64,000 bases of DNA from Corynebacterium afermentans subsp. afermentans (GTDB lineage Bacteria > Actinomycetota > Actinomycetes > Mycobacteriales > Mycobacteriaceae), in assembly GCF_030408355.1 (NCBI RefSeq), contig NZ_CP046606.1:930001-994000 (forward strand), read 5' to 3'. Below the pieces are notes generated by a model. That model was not told where the DNA came from. It searched no databases and worked only from the letters and a program-made list of their open reading frames with translations. The translations under genes and the position numbers were made by a program. Below are positions 25,428 to 33,331 of the stretch, one piece after another (the first letter of the stretch is position 1; every line of letters begins with the position of its first letter).

Positions 25428-25957
25428 CTATCGAGGCGTTACGCGCCGCGATACCCCATTTTCATCTGTTTCGGACAGTATCACCTTAGAGTCGGCCACG
25501 CTTAGGTCCTCTGTTACCGCATAAATGCACGAATAGCCGTATCGAAGCGGTGTCCCGAATGCATTGGGAAAATCAACGTTCCCGGTCTGTCGGTACACGT
25601 AGGTCTCTTCTGGGCGTTTTCGGCCGAGGTAGAACTCGTCGTCCTCTTCCTCCAACATGTACGCCGAGGAAATTGGGTCTTGAAATACTACCCCCCAGGG
25701 TATTTGGCGTAGGCGGTAACCTCTTCACGGCAGCGCTCGTCTACGAATTGCTTCTCGGCCGCTATCTGCTGACGCACCTGGTACTCCGAAAAGCGCTCGT
25801 ACCCGAGAGCCAGCAGAAGGAGTACAAGGGGAACCGCCACCCATAATTGCCACCTCTTCCACAGCGGATTTCGGGAATCATTTTGATGCTCCAGGATTGG
25901 TCGCATGTGTTCGCTGTAGCGAGGCTTCTCTTGCAACCTCTTCTGTCTTTGGACCAT
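25428..25957 (-). pseudogene. Single-pass membrane protein gene with one frameshift
   Basis: The ATG at 25957 has AGGAG 8 nt upstream. The first part (MVQRQKRLQEKPRYSEH, then the membrane segment LWVAVPLVLLLLALGY and QQIAAEKQFVDERCREEVTA) stops at 25688. The next frame continues in good register (WGVVFQDPISSAYMLEEEDD, NVDFPNAFGTPLRYGYSCIY) to 25428. The break lies in a run of six G (plus-strand CCCCCC near 25691-25696), so a homopolymer indel is inferred. The family is unknown. Confidence 0.55.
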
Positions 25958-26158
25958 CGAAGCGTCTCCTCTCAAACGTGACCAACCTCTGAATCGGATA
26001 CGTGGAACGTACCCCTGAATCTCGAAAATCAAGGAGAAGTAGGAACGTAGGGCACACATTTACTTGGCGCGGCCGGTGGCGCAACTACAGAGTGGGGACT
26101 GGCATTAGCATCACTTCACACTGGCCGCGGAACACCCACCCTGCATATTATGTCGCCA

Positions 26159-26250
26159 TGTTCGACCCCTCCGAGCCGACCGAAGAGGAACTCCTCGCTG
26201 CGCGCGACGTGCCATTAGAAGAACTGCGTGCCAAGGCACAGAAGAGACGA
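26159..26250 (+). pseudogene. 5' fragment of an unidentified gene, truncated at a junction
   Basis: An ATG-started frame reading MFDPSEPTEEELLAARDVPL and EELRAKAQKRR, a plausible acidic-then-basic N-terminus. It loses sense at about 26247, precisely where the opposite-strand terminase gene also loses similarity, so both appear truncated by one recombination or deletion event. Confidence 0.35.
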
Positions 26251-26765
26251 TTTCGTAGATCTCGTACCAGTACACATTCGCCTGCTTAGAAAAGCTCTGG
26301 CTCATGGCGACGAACGGGGACGCGATCGCAGCCCCCGTGGTTGGGTGCTTGCCGAGCAGGCCGAACTTGGTAATCGCCTCCTCGCACTGGATGTAGCGGG
26401 CGAATGCCTGGGCGTAGGCCTCAATCAATCTTGGGGATACGAAGGAGGCAACACCGCGTGCGTCGAGCCAGGCCCAGGTTTCCCGGTAGAGCTCCCCAGC
26501 CAGCACCGGCTGACCATCACGCTGTGTCGCGGACAGGTAGGCGGAAGGTTCGGGCATAGTATTCCCCGTCGAGTACAGCGCCTTCACCCATGTCCACGCC
26601 GTCCAGGCCGAAGGGGTCCAGGTCGGCGGGTTCGAGCAGCCTGGAGGCGGGTTTGCCGACTTCGAGCTTGTCCTTGAGGGGATCGGGTTTCGCGCCGGCG
26701 CGGACGCGTCTGCCGCCGCAGTTGGTACCGTCCTTGGCCGCGAGCCCACCTCCTTCCTGGGTTTG
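26246..26765 (-). pseudogene. Phage P27-family small terminase, frameshifted and truncated
   Basis: The C-terminal frame reads SAYLSATQRDG, RETWAWLDARGVASFVSPRL, FARYIQCEEAITKFGLLGKH and PTTGAAIASPFVAMSQSF, matching P27 small terminase subunits. The N-terminal part is in a different frame (AAKDGTNCGGRRVRAGAKPD, DKLEVGKPASRLLEPADLDP), preceded by AAGGAGGTGGGC but with CTC where a start codon would be. Frames switch near 26555. Sense ends at YEIYEIV (about 26246), short of the normal C-terminus. It is a phage DNA-packaging remnant. Confidence 0.7.
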
Positions 26766-26856
26766 ATAGGTCAGTCAGGGGTTTGATTCGGGACTTTTGT
26801 GCGCGGAGGGCCTAGCCCGCCAGCCTATAGCTTAGGCACTAGAGATTTCATGCCCC

Positions 26857-26880
26857 CTGCGGGGCCTGTAGGCCCCGCAG
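26857..26880. terminator. Stem-loop downstream of the membrane EEP gene
   Basis: A perfect 10-bp stem CTGCGGGGCC/GGCCCCGCAG with a TGTA loop in the 240-bp gap between the terminase remnant and the gene at 27006. No T-run; probably a terminator-like 3' structure. Otherwise I see nothing in this gap. Confidence 0.5.
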
Positions 26881-27005
26881 AGCGTCGAACGGAAGAAAAA
26901 CGACTCAAACCGCCACCGAGAACCTAAGGCGCTCAGAATCGCTTGCAACGCGTTTTATGCTGCGAAAATGATTAGAGGCATCAACTCTAAGCAGTGCTAA
27001 AACAC

Positions 27006-28055
27006 TCACTGAACAGCTACTTGAGTTTTGTAAGCGAGGTGATCGGAGTAACCAATCTGCTGCACTTGACAGGAGTGGGCTGTTATTCCTTGTGTTACGA
27101 AGATATGGTCGATGGGTGATCTTAAAAGGTTGGGCGCACCAGCTGGCCAAGTACCAGTGGGGGTGGTTGAACAGAGCTCTTGCGAATCAATAAGCCTGCC
27201 TCTAGTGGCAAGAGGACCGTGGCGAAGAGTGGCGTTAAAGTCGCCCGCGATTATAAGCGGTTTTTGTATCGAGTTACCAAACTCAACGACACGATTGATG
27301 TCATCCCGCCACTGATTCATAAGTCTAGGCAACGGTGGTGCTGTATGTAGCCCTAGAATCACAGGAAGCCGAGCATCGTCAAACTCGATGGCAACTGTTC
27401 CGAATGATGTTACCGGGCCTCGTGTAAAGTGCGCTGCTCCAAGCCTTTTATTTACTACAACTGACGTGGGGGCGATTTGCCCTGTATAAGTGTTCGGAAG
27501 ACCATCATTACGAGTTTCAAAGAGCTGCCCGTCATATTTTGACGTTTCTATCGCTTCACGAAGCTCATAGCCGGACGTTTCGGGCAAAACAATAATGTCG
27601 GGATCCCATGTACTGACAAGTTGTTGGAAATCGCTGGCGGTCAGCGTTGATCCCGTATTAAACGTAACGACCGTCAGGTTCCCCTCTGTAACGGTGGAAT
27701 GTTGTTGGCCGCTGACCTGATGTGGGATGCCATTCGGAGCGAACAAAAATCCTGCTCCCGCGACAATCCACACTAAACAAGAAGTTAGGGCAAGTCTTGA
27801 CCATCGCCTCCGCCAACCGACACCGGTAGCACACCCGCCAAGGAGTAGTATCACCAGCCCCAGTGCTTGCGGGAAAGCTAGCACCTGAGCGAAGGGAAGG
27901 TAGACGCTCAACGATCTGGCAACCCCAAACTGTGGGAATAGCCCCACAATACAGGAAAAGCAGCCCAACACAATCCCGCAAACAAACATAGCCTTACGCC
28001 AGAGTAATCCTTTGGAACCACTCTGGTGCAAGGCTTCCCAATTGTCACGGCTCAT
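27006..28055 (-). CDS. Membrane-anchored endonuclease/exonuclease/phosphatase-fold protein
   Basis: About 349 residues. Three N-terminal membrane segments (LWRKAMFVCGIVLGCFSCIV, FPQALGLVILLLGG, LALTSCLVWIVAGAGFLF) precede an extracytoplasmic EEP domain: LTVVTFNTG, DPDIIVLPETSG, KPLIIAGDFNATLRHGPL, SPIDHIFVT and GYSDHLAYKTQV. These give the Asn, Glu, Asp-x-Asn and Asp-His residues of the metal-dependent phosphoesterase. It could cleave a nucleic acid, lipid or sugar phosphate outside the membrane. The start at ATG 28055 avoids overlap with the upstream gene. The region is less GC-rich than the core genome, suggesting transfer. Confidence 0.75.
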   Translation of the reverse strand: MSRDNWEALHQSGSKGLLWRKAMFVCGIVLGCFSCIVGLFPQFGVARSLSVYLPFAQVLAFPQALGLVILLLGGCATGVGWRRRWSRLALTSCLVWIVAGAGFLFAPNGIPHQVSGQQHSTVTEGNLTVVTFNTGSTLTASDFQQLVSTWDPDIIVLPETSGYELREAIETSKYDGQLFETRNDGLPNTYTGQIAPTSVVVNKRLGAAHFTRGPVTSFGTVAIEFDDARLPVILGLHTAPPLPRLMNQWRDDINRVVEFGNSIQKPLIIAGDFNATLRHGPLATRGRLIDSQELCSTTPTGTWPAGAPNLLRSPIDHIFVTQGITAHSCQVQQIGYSDHLAYKTQVAVQ

Positions 28056-28069
28056 TGGACTCTGGTCAG

Positions 28070-28708
28070 CTACCGTAACGTCACCAACCGGTTGTTGCGT
28101 GCAAGCCATTCACAACGGTTGGAGGCGCTATCATAGGTGCGATAGCTTTGACCAACTGATCGACCAGTTGCGTTGTTAGCGAGATCCATCTCCTTATCAG
28201 GGCCAGAAGATTCAGCTTCATGGCGATCACCGAACCCCTGAGCTTCTCCCACGCCCATGTCGATGGTCATTCTGGCACTCCAATAGCAATGGCGGTAAGC
28301 GTCACCCTTACCCAGAGAAAGAGAATACTCGTCGAACTTGGCCCGGGATCTTGCAAGGGCATCATCTGATGCCGATTTAGCGGATGCGCATTTACCAAAG
28401 TTCCAGGGTTGCGCACAGAACCTAGCTTCTGCACCGTTCATCCCACCAGGATAGTATCCGTAAGTGGTGAACTCATCCGGTCGGACAGGTTGCGACTCGC
28501 CGACGTCAAGAGCGTCAAGGCTGAACCTCTGAAGCTGGTCTGTGGTCAAGTAGTAACTTGCTGAAGTGGGTTGCGTGTTAGCATCTTGTGTTTCTTCAGC
28601 CCATGCTGGTGTTGTGCCGAGGCCGAACGTGAGAGCCAAGGCGGTGATGACAATCGGAGTTCGGAGCGTGCGTTTTAACGTAGGATCTTTTGCTTGAGAT
28701 TGCACCAT
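28070..28708 (-). CDS. Secreted DUF6973-like protein
   Basis: 212 residues with a signal peptide (RTPIVITALALTFGLGTTPA, cleavage after AWA). The mature part has GDAYRHCYWSARMTIDMGVG, GFGDRHEAESSGPDKEMDLA and NNATGRSVGQSYRTYD. The A-x-RHC-YW, HE and DxxNN..G pattern is that of the DUF6973-type secreted or toxin-associated domain; the conserved His, Glu and Asp suggest a metal or catalytic site. The activity is not established. It precedes the membrane EEP gene by 14 bp on the same strand, so they form a pair. Confidence 0.65.
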   Translation of the reverse strand: MVQSQAKDPTLKRTLRTPIVITALALTFGLGTTPAWAEETQDANTQPTSASYYLTTDQLQRFSLDALDVGESQPVRPDEFTTYGYYPGGMNGAEARFCAQPWNFGKCASAKSASDDALARSRAKFDEYSLSLGKGDAYRHCYWSARMTIDMGVGEAQGFGDRHEAESSGPDKEMDLANNATGRSVGQSYRTYDSASNRCEWLARNNRLVTLR

Positions 28709-28776
28709 GACAAAACCGTAACACAGTATCTGCCAGATCGCACCCCTATTGACAATGTGTGGTGAGCCACACTTCG

Positions 28777-29082
28777 CTAATACGTGTAGACGCGTGGGGC
28801 TTGCCGCCACCGGTCACCATCCACCGCGGACTGCCTAGAGTAGCAGGGCTTACACAACGCTCTAAGGTTGCTCTCATCATGCGTACCACCCTTCGAGAGT
28901 GGTTGGATGTGATGCACCTCGGCCGCTGGCGTGACCCGCCCTGCTTTCTGGCAGTCCTCACACAACGGGTGGGCCGCGAGATACCGCTTGCGTACCTGCT
29001 TCCACGCCTTGTCGTAGCGGCGGTTAATCTTTGGGTCGCGCTGGTACTTGCGATAGCGTGCAGTCTCAACTTTCGCGTGCAC
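28777..29082 (-). CDS. Phage-type HNH endonuclease
   Basis: 101 residues from a GTG: HPLCEDCQKAGRVTPAAEVH, HIQPLSKGGTHDESNLRALC and KPCYSRQS give the HNH core with two CxxC pairs. HNH proteins of this type are encoded next to terminases and assist phage DNA packaging. Upstream in the same frame lies a further zinc-ribbon-like stretch (PCRYPGCPQLTHERYCSVH), but it has no start codon and is preceded by an in-frame TAG near 29148. The 5' end may therefore be decayed. Confidence 0.75.
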   Translation of the reverse strand: MHAKVETARYRKYQRDPKINRRYDKAWKQVRKRYLAAHPLCEDCQKAGRVTPAAEVHHIQPLSKGGTHDESNLRALCKPCYSRQSAVDGDRWRQAPRVYTY

Positions 29083-29295
29083 CGAGCAGTAGCGCTCGTG
29101 GGTGAGCTGCGGGCAGCCGGGATACCGGCACGGCTTTGCTGGACACTTCTACATTGTTCACCACCCTTCGCATGCATGGCAAAGCCCTCAACAGAATCCT
29201 ACTGGGGGCTTGACCTGATTACCGACTGCTTACCACAGTAGAGGGTGCAAGCGTCGAAATTATCCGCTCTTTGCGATACCCGCAAACGCGTGGGT

Positions 29296-29754
29296 TCATC
29301 CGTAGAGTGCGGAGGCGAGTCTGCGTACCGCGCGAGACTTCTTGGCGTGAGCGGTGGTGCGCTCCACAAAGAACCGGTCAGCCACCGCCCGCAACCGATC
29401 CTCTTGGGAGACATCGTCGGCAGCGAAAAAGAACGTGTCCAACACGAACCTGTCATCCTCGCCCAATGTGCCCCATGAGGACAGGAACCAGTCCCTGTAC
29501 TCCCGTGCCTGGGCGTAGCGCTGCTGGTAAGCATCCACCCGGTCCGTGCCAGCGGCGATGCTGTCTTCACTAGCCTTGGGGTTTCGCACCGGCGGCATCC
29601 CTTCCGGGGCGGGGATGTTGAACCAGTAGAGTTTCTCGGCTTTGTCCTTGATGGCCTGGTCGGTGGTCTGAAGGATGTGCTGCATGGCCACGTAGTCCTC
29701 CAATGCGGCCACCGTCGCACGATAGGTGTCAATGTATTTGCTCATCACGTGCAT
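29296..29754 (-). CDS. DUF1492-like phage protein
   Basis: 152 residues starting MHVMSKYIDTYRATVAALED, with AAGGAAG upstream. The central part is helical; the C-terminus (EDRLRAVADRFFVERTTAHA, KKSRAVRRLASALYG) looks like the sigma-4/ArpU-type helix-turn-helix end seen in DUF1492 phage proteins thought to act in late gene control. It starts 6 bp downstream of the helicase remnant's stop codon. Confidence 0.6.
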   Translation of the reverse strand: MHVMSKYIDTYRATVAALEDYVAMQHILQTTDQAIKDKAEKLYWFNIPAPEGMPPVRNPKASEDSIAAGTDRVDAYQQRYAQAREYRDWFLSSWGTLGEDDRFVLDTFFFAADDVSQEDRLRAVADRFFVERTTAHAKKSRAVRRLASALYG

Positions 29755-29759
29755 GAGGG

Positions 29760-30356
29760 TTACTTCCTTTCGGGGTTGAGGGTGGTGGCCACGGCCTGGA
29801 TCAGCGCGGCCTGCGTGGTGTTCTTCGCTTCCAGGGCTGCCAGGACTTGCTCGTCGATGGTGCCGGCGGTGGCGAGGTGGGTGATGGTGACGGGTTGGGT
29901 TTGGCCTTGCCGGTGCAGCCGAGCGTTCGTCTGCTGGTAAAGCTCCAAGCTCCAGGTGAGCGAAAACCAGACCAGCAGGTGCCCACCGGATTGGAGGTTC
30001 AAGTCGTGCTCCGCGCTGGCGGGGTGGATCAACGCCAGTGGAATGTCGCCGGCGTTCCACGCGGTGAAGTCGTCGGAGGTGGTCAACATACGTCCCTGCG
30101 GGAAGCGCTGACAGATTCGCTGGGCGTCGTGTTTGTGCCGGTACGCCACCAGAAGCGGCTGCCCGTTCGCAGCCTCAACAAGGTCCTCCAAGGCGTCGAG
30201 CTTGCGGGCGTGAACCTCCACGCTCTCCCCGGCGTCGTCATAAACCGCGCCGGAGGCCAACTGCATGAGCTTGCCCGAGAGGGCTGCGGCGTTGACGGCA
30301 TCCACCACCTGCCCGTCCAGGTCGAGCACCATGTCACGCACCATCTGGTCGTACAC
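29760..30356 (-). pseudogene. C-terminal part of a phage SNF2/DEAD helicase
   Basis: The frame reads MVRDMVLDLDGQVVDAVNAA, GQPLLVAYRHKHDAQRICQR, HDLNLQSGGHLLVWFSLTWS and ELYQQTNARLHRQGQTQPVT, i.e. motifs IV-VI of phage SNF2-type helicases (the last is the Q..R.HR.GQ box). The whole N-terminal ATPase lobe with Walker A and B is missing. The upstream sequence at 30357 belongs to the restriction endonuclease remnant, so the helicase was truncated by a deletion or insertion there. Confidence 0.7.
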
Positions 30357-31318
30357 CCGTCGCTCGGTGCAGGAAGTTGTCCCCGTAGAGGAGTTCGGTG
30401 GCGCGGTTGGTGAATGCTGCTGACTTATCGGACTGGAGGCCGAAATTGAGTTGGTTCGTGACGTTCACAAACTGAAGAGATTCCTGAATGCTGTAGTCGA
30501 AAAGTGACTTCAGAAGCCAAATGAGAGAACGATACGGCCGGCTGATGGTGTTTGCTGGGTCGCGTTTCACGGTCTCGGTAAACAGGGTTAGAAGCGCCAT
30601 ATCAGTAATAACGAAAACATCAAAGGTGTTTTCGTCCAGGCGCGGCGATTGACCAATAGTTCTCCATTCGGCCACAATGACCAACGGGGTTTGCTCTTCG
30701 ATTCCGTTGCGGATAATTTCTTCTACCGCCTCGATAAGTTCTGCGCGCTTTTCAATCATCTTGGATTTATTGGACCACACGATGTCCTGTGGCGTTTGGA
30801 GCGCATCAACGATGATTCTCCGGAGCGTTTTCATCTGCTCTACGCCGTATTACCTGGCAATTGAGAAGGCAAGTTGCTCAATTGAGGCGGGGCGGATAAC
30901 CAATTCGCAGAGCTGGTCTTCGCGGTTCCGGTGTGCCGAACCTGATGTTGGAACTACCACGAGTTTGATTTCAAACGCGCTCCTGTGGTGCCCACTTTCA
31001 TCGACCACCACGACATCAGAACCGTTCGGGACATCTCTGGTGAACTTTCTATACTCAGAATAAATCCCCCTCAAACTGCCACCGCGCAGTTGCTGGGTCT
31101 GCATTGATGATTACGGGCCATGGCGTGGGAACGTGCTCTGTTTCAATTTCTCCGCCAGCACCGACCGTTGCGGAAACAACTGGGATGTCTAGGCCGCGCT
31201 CAAGGTGGATATAGTTCGCTAGCGACAGGGGGAACGCATTGGTGAATATGTTCTTCCCTAAAAATTTCCGGGACGTTGAATCGTGGCTTGCGTTCTGCAT
31301 TCCGTACAAGAGGCTCAC
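30334..31318 (-). pseudogene. HindVP-family type II restriction endonuclease, inactivated
   Basis: A GTG at 31318 (GGAG 6 nt upstream) starts LLYGMQNASHDSTSRKFLGK and NIFTNAFPLSLANYI, the N-terminal block of HindVP-like enzymes. The catalytic region GSDVVVVDESGHHRSAFEIK gives D..ExK, followed by ELVIRPASIEQLAFSI. The gene is broken twice: a frameshift in a GGGGG run near 31065, and an in-frame TAA at about 30851 before YGVEQMKTLRRIIVDALQTP. The C-terminus ends against the helicase remnant. No methyltransferase gene adjoins it. Confidence 0.7.
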
Positions 31319-31444
31319 TAGGTGCTCCGTCGTCGTGGGCGTGTTCTTCTTCTCCTCGGGAAGTATGACACGGGTAATAGGAAAAACAGGTGCAATTATC
31401 GGGTCGATGCTATGACGAAATGAGACTTGAGCGAACCGTATCAA

Positions 31445-31745
31445 GTTATAGGATTGGTCTATTTCGCAGAAAACAAGGTCTCATCATTCGTGCTTTGTGG
31501 TGATATATCTCACATACATCCCCGATAGCGGGCGAATGTAAAAGAAAATCACCCCCGGACGGAGTAAGTAAAAAGGTGGCGAAAGTGAGAGATGTGTCGA
31601 CATGTCGACGGACTTTCGAACATCCCGACGTTTTGTCGTCGTCACATAGCCTCAACCTATTGGAACCCTTTCACCCCGGACCCCTACTTTTCGGGGTGTG
31701 CCACCATTTTTAGCCATGGAAACAAACGCAAATCAACACCTGCAA
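31445..31745. other. Intergenic stretch with a perfect 14-bp palindrome
   Basis: About 300 bp, AT-richer than its surroundings, without a convincing gene. It contains the perfect palindrome GTCGACATGTCGAC (31596-31609) and, downstream of the HTH gene, a stem CACCCC/GGGGTG near 31674-31700 that may terminate it. Confidence 0.4.
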
Positions 31746-32144
31746 TTACCCCCGTTCGTGCTCCAGCGGCGGGAAGTCGTAGTCGCCTCCAAGCGGCCTG
31801 CGGTCTGTCTTCGCGGCAACCTGCCGCGGCCACAGTGGCGCTTGGGTGGCGTACTCGACGCGCTGCACGAGCCACGTCGCCGGCCACTTGGAACCGCTCA
31901 GCCATGTGCTCAAGGCCGAGTGCGACACGCCGCACCTGTTGGCGAAGTCGCTTTGCGAGCTCGCCCACCCGTTAGCAATGAACCGCTCAATAGTCCTCGT
32001 CAGGTTGTCGCGAAGCGTCCATGCACGCGCATAGGCCTCCGGCAGGCCGGTGGGGTCTATATCCGGCCAGTCGGGGAAAGCGTCTCTGGGTGCAAGTGGG
32101 AAAGCCACGAGGTTGACGCTACTGGCTCTGCGCTTGCGAAGCAC
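31746..32144 (-). CDS. Small helix-turn-helix protein
   Basis: 132 residues (GTG start; GTG at 32108 is an alternative). The segment SQSDFANRCGVSHSALSTWL, followed by SGSKWPATWLVQRVEYAT, is a Cro/XRE-like helix-turn-helix near residues 60-105. It is divergent from the recombinase operon across about 50 bp, so it is the natural candidate for its regulator. Confidence 0.65.
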   Translation of the reverse strand: MLRKRRASSVNLVAFPLAPRDAFPDWPDIDPTGLPEAYARAWTLRDNLTRTIERFIANGWASSQSDFANRCGVSHSALSTWLSGSKWPATWLVQRVEYATQAPLWPRQVAAKTDRRPLGGDYDFPPLEHERG

Positions 32145-32194
32145 TCCGGGGGTAGTGGGGTTATGCGCTACCTGGTACGAGGTGGGTGGCCGGC

Positions 32195-33331
32195 ATGCCT
32201 GTAAACCCTCGCGTGGAGAAAGCAGTGCAGCAAGCGCTGTTCAAGCATGTCTCCGGCGCGCACGCACACCGCTTGCGTGACTTTGTCACCCAAACCGTTT
32301 CGTCCTATGTCGCGGTGAGCGGGTTTGGTGATATTTCGCCCTACGGTCCGACGTCCTTGCCAAACATGACCTCGCTCGTGGTTCAAGCAAGCGACCGCGT
32401 GTATCTTCAGGGGCGAGACCTCACCCCGGAGTCGGTCTTTGCGGTGGAGAATATCCACGCGGTTGTGCCTGAAAACATGCACGCCTACTACGCGAAGCGT
32501 CTTGCTCTTGTGCGAATCGCTGAGTTCAGCCTCGGGTATTCGCTAGACATTGAGGGTTCCGATGACGAGCCGAAGAAGGGGTATGCGAGGCCGTATCTGC
32601 CGGAAGACTTCCCGAAAATTCGCCAATGGGCGGTTGCACGTACGACGCAGTACAGCCGTGAGCTCACAGAAGGAGCACTCGCACTCTGTCTCGGTGCCGG
32701 GTTGATGGGCAAACAGGCCGTGACGGTGAAAGCCGGAGACATCCGCGAGGACAACAACGGTGTCGTGTGGGTGCCGCAAGGGCATGGTGAGTCGCCGCGT
32801 CCGGTGGCTACCGTCTTCACCCAGGCGCTTTTGGAACTTCGGGGCAGGCGGGAACCCGACCAGCTCCTACTGGGCGGCAAAGAAAAACCAGCTTCGCTAC
32901 AGACTCTCAACGTCGGAAGAGAGTTCAAAGTGTTTCCGGCTCGACTGCGCATGACCTGGTACGTGGCGGTGGCCGCGACCACAAACGCAGACGTTGCGGC
33001 CACCGCGCTAGGCACAAAGTTTTTGTACCCCTACCTGAAGTTCTCCCGGAAAGACGGTGTACGCCCCGACCCCATAGAAGATCATGCTCGCGAGTTGGTC
33101 GACCCATTCACGAACTGGCCGGCATTGCGAGCTGACCAGCGCTGGCAACCGACCCCGTCACCCTCGGCGCCTGTCGCGAAAGAAACGGGTTCTGGGGACA
33201 AGGCCAAGCGCATGAATGCGGCCGACGTACCTGTTCAGCAGCAAGAACAGTACCCCCGCTCGGGTGTAGCTGACGAACAGGCGCGGAAACAACGTTCCAT
33301 GTTTGAAGTTATCGACGGAGGTAAGAAATGA
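32195..33331 (+). CDS. Tyrosine-recombinase-like protein 1 (degenerate)
   Basis: About 378 residues from the ATG at 32195 (AGGTGG 9 nt upstream; GTG 32186 is an alternative). After an N-terminal domain of about 150 residues comes a recombinase-fold-like half: TEGALALCLGAGLMGKQAVT resembles the Arg-I helix region but has Met where the catalytic Arg should be; PARLRMTWYVAVAATTNADV resembles box II; LGTKFLYPYLKFSR has a Tyr near the expected nucleophile. It is probably a catalytically weak or structural partner. The stop overlaps the next start (ATGA). Confidence 0.55.
   Translation: MPVNPRVEKAVQQALFKHVSGAHAHRLRDFVTQTVSSYVAVSGFGDISPYGPTSLPNMTSLVVQASDRVYLQGRDLTPESVFAVENIHAVVPENMHAYYAKRLALVRIAEFSLGYSLDIEGSDDEPKKGYARPYLPEDFPKIRQWAVARTTQYSRELTEGALALCLGAGLMGKQAVTVKAGDIREDNNGVVWVPQGHGESPRPVATVFTQALLELRGRREPDQLLLGGKEKPASLQTLNVGREFKVFPARLRMTWYVAVAATTNADVAATALGTKFLYPYLKFSRKDGVRPDPIEDHARELVDPFTNWPALRADQRWQPTPSPSAPVAKETGSGDKAKRMNAADVPVQQQEQYPRSGVADEQARKQRSMFEVIDGGKK

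Noticed and set aside
28746..29177. Minus-strand 143-codon frame starting at ATG 29177
   Set aside because: It shifts out of the HNH frame; the HNH motifs are in the frame starting at GTG 29082.
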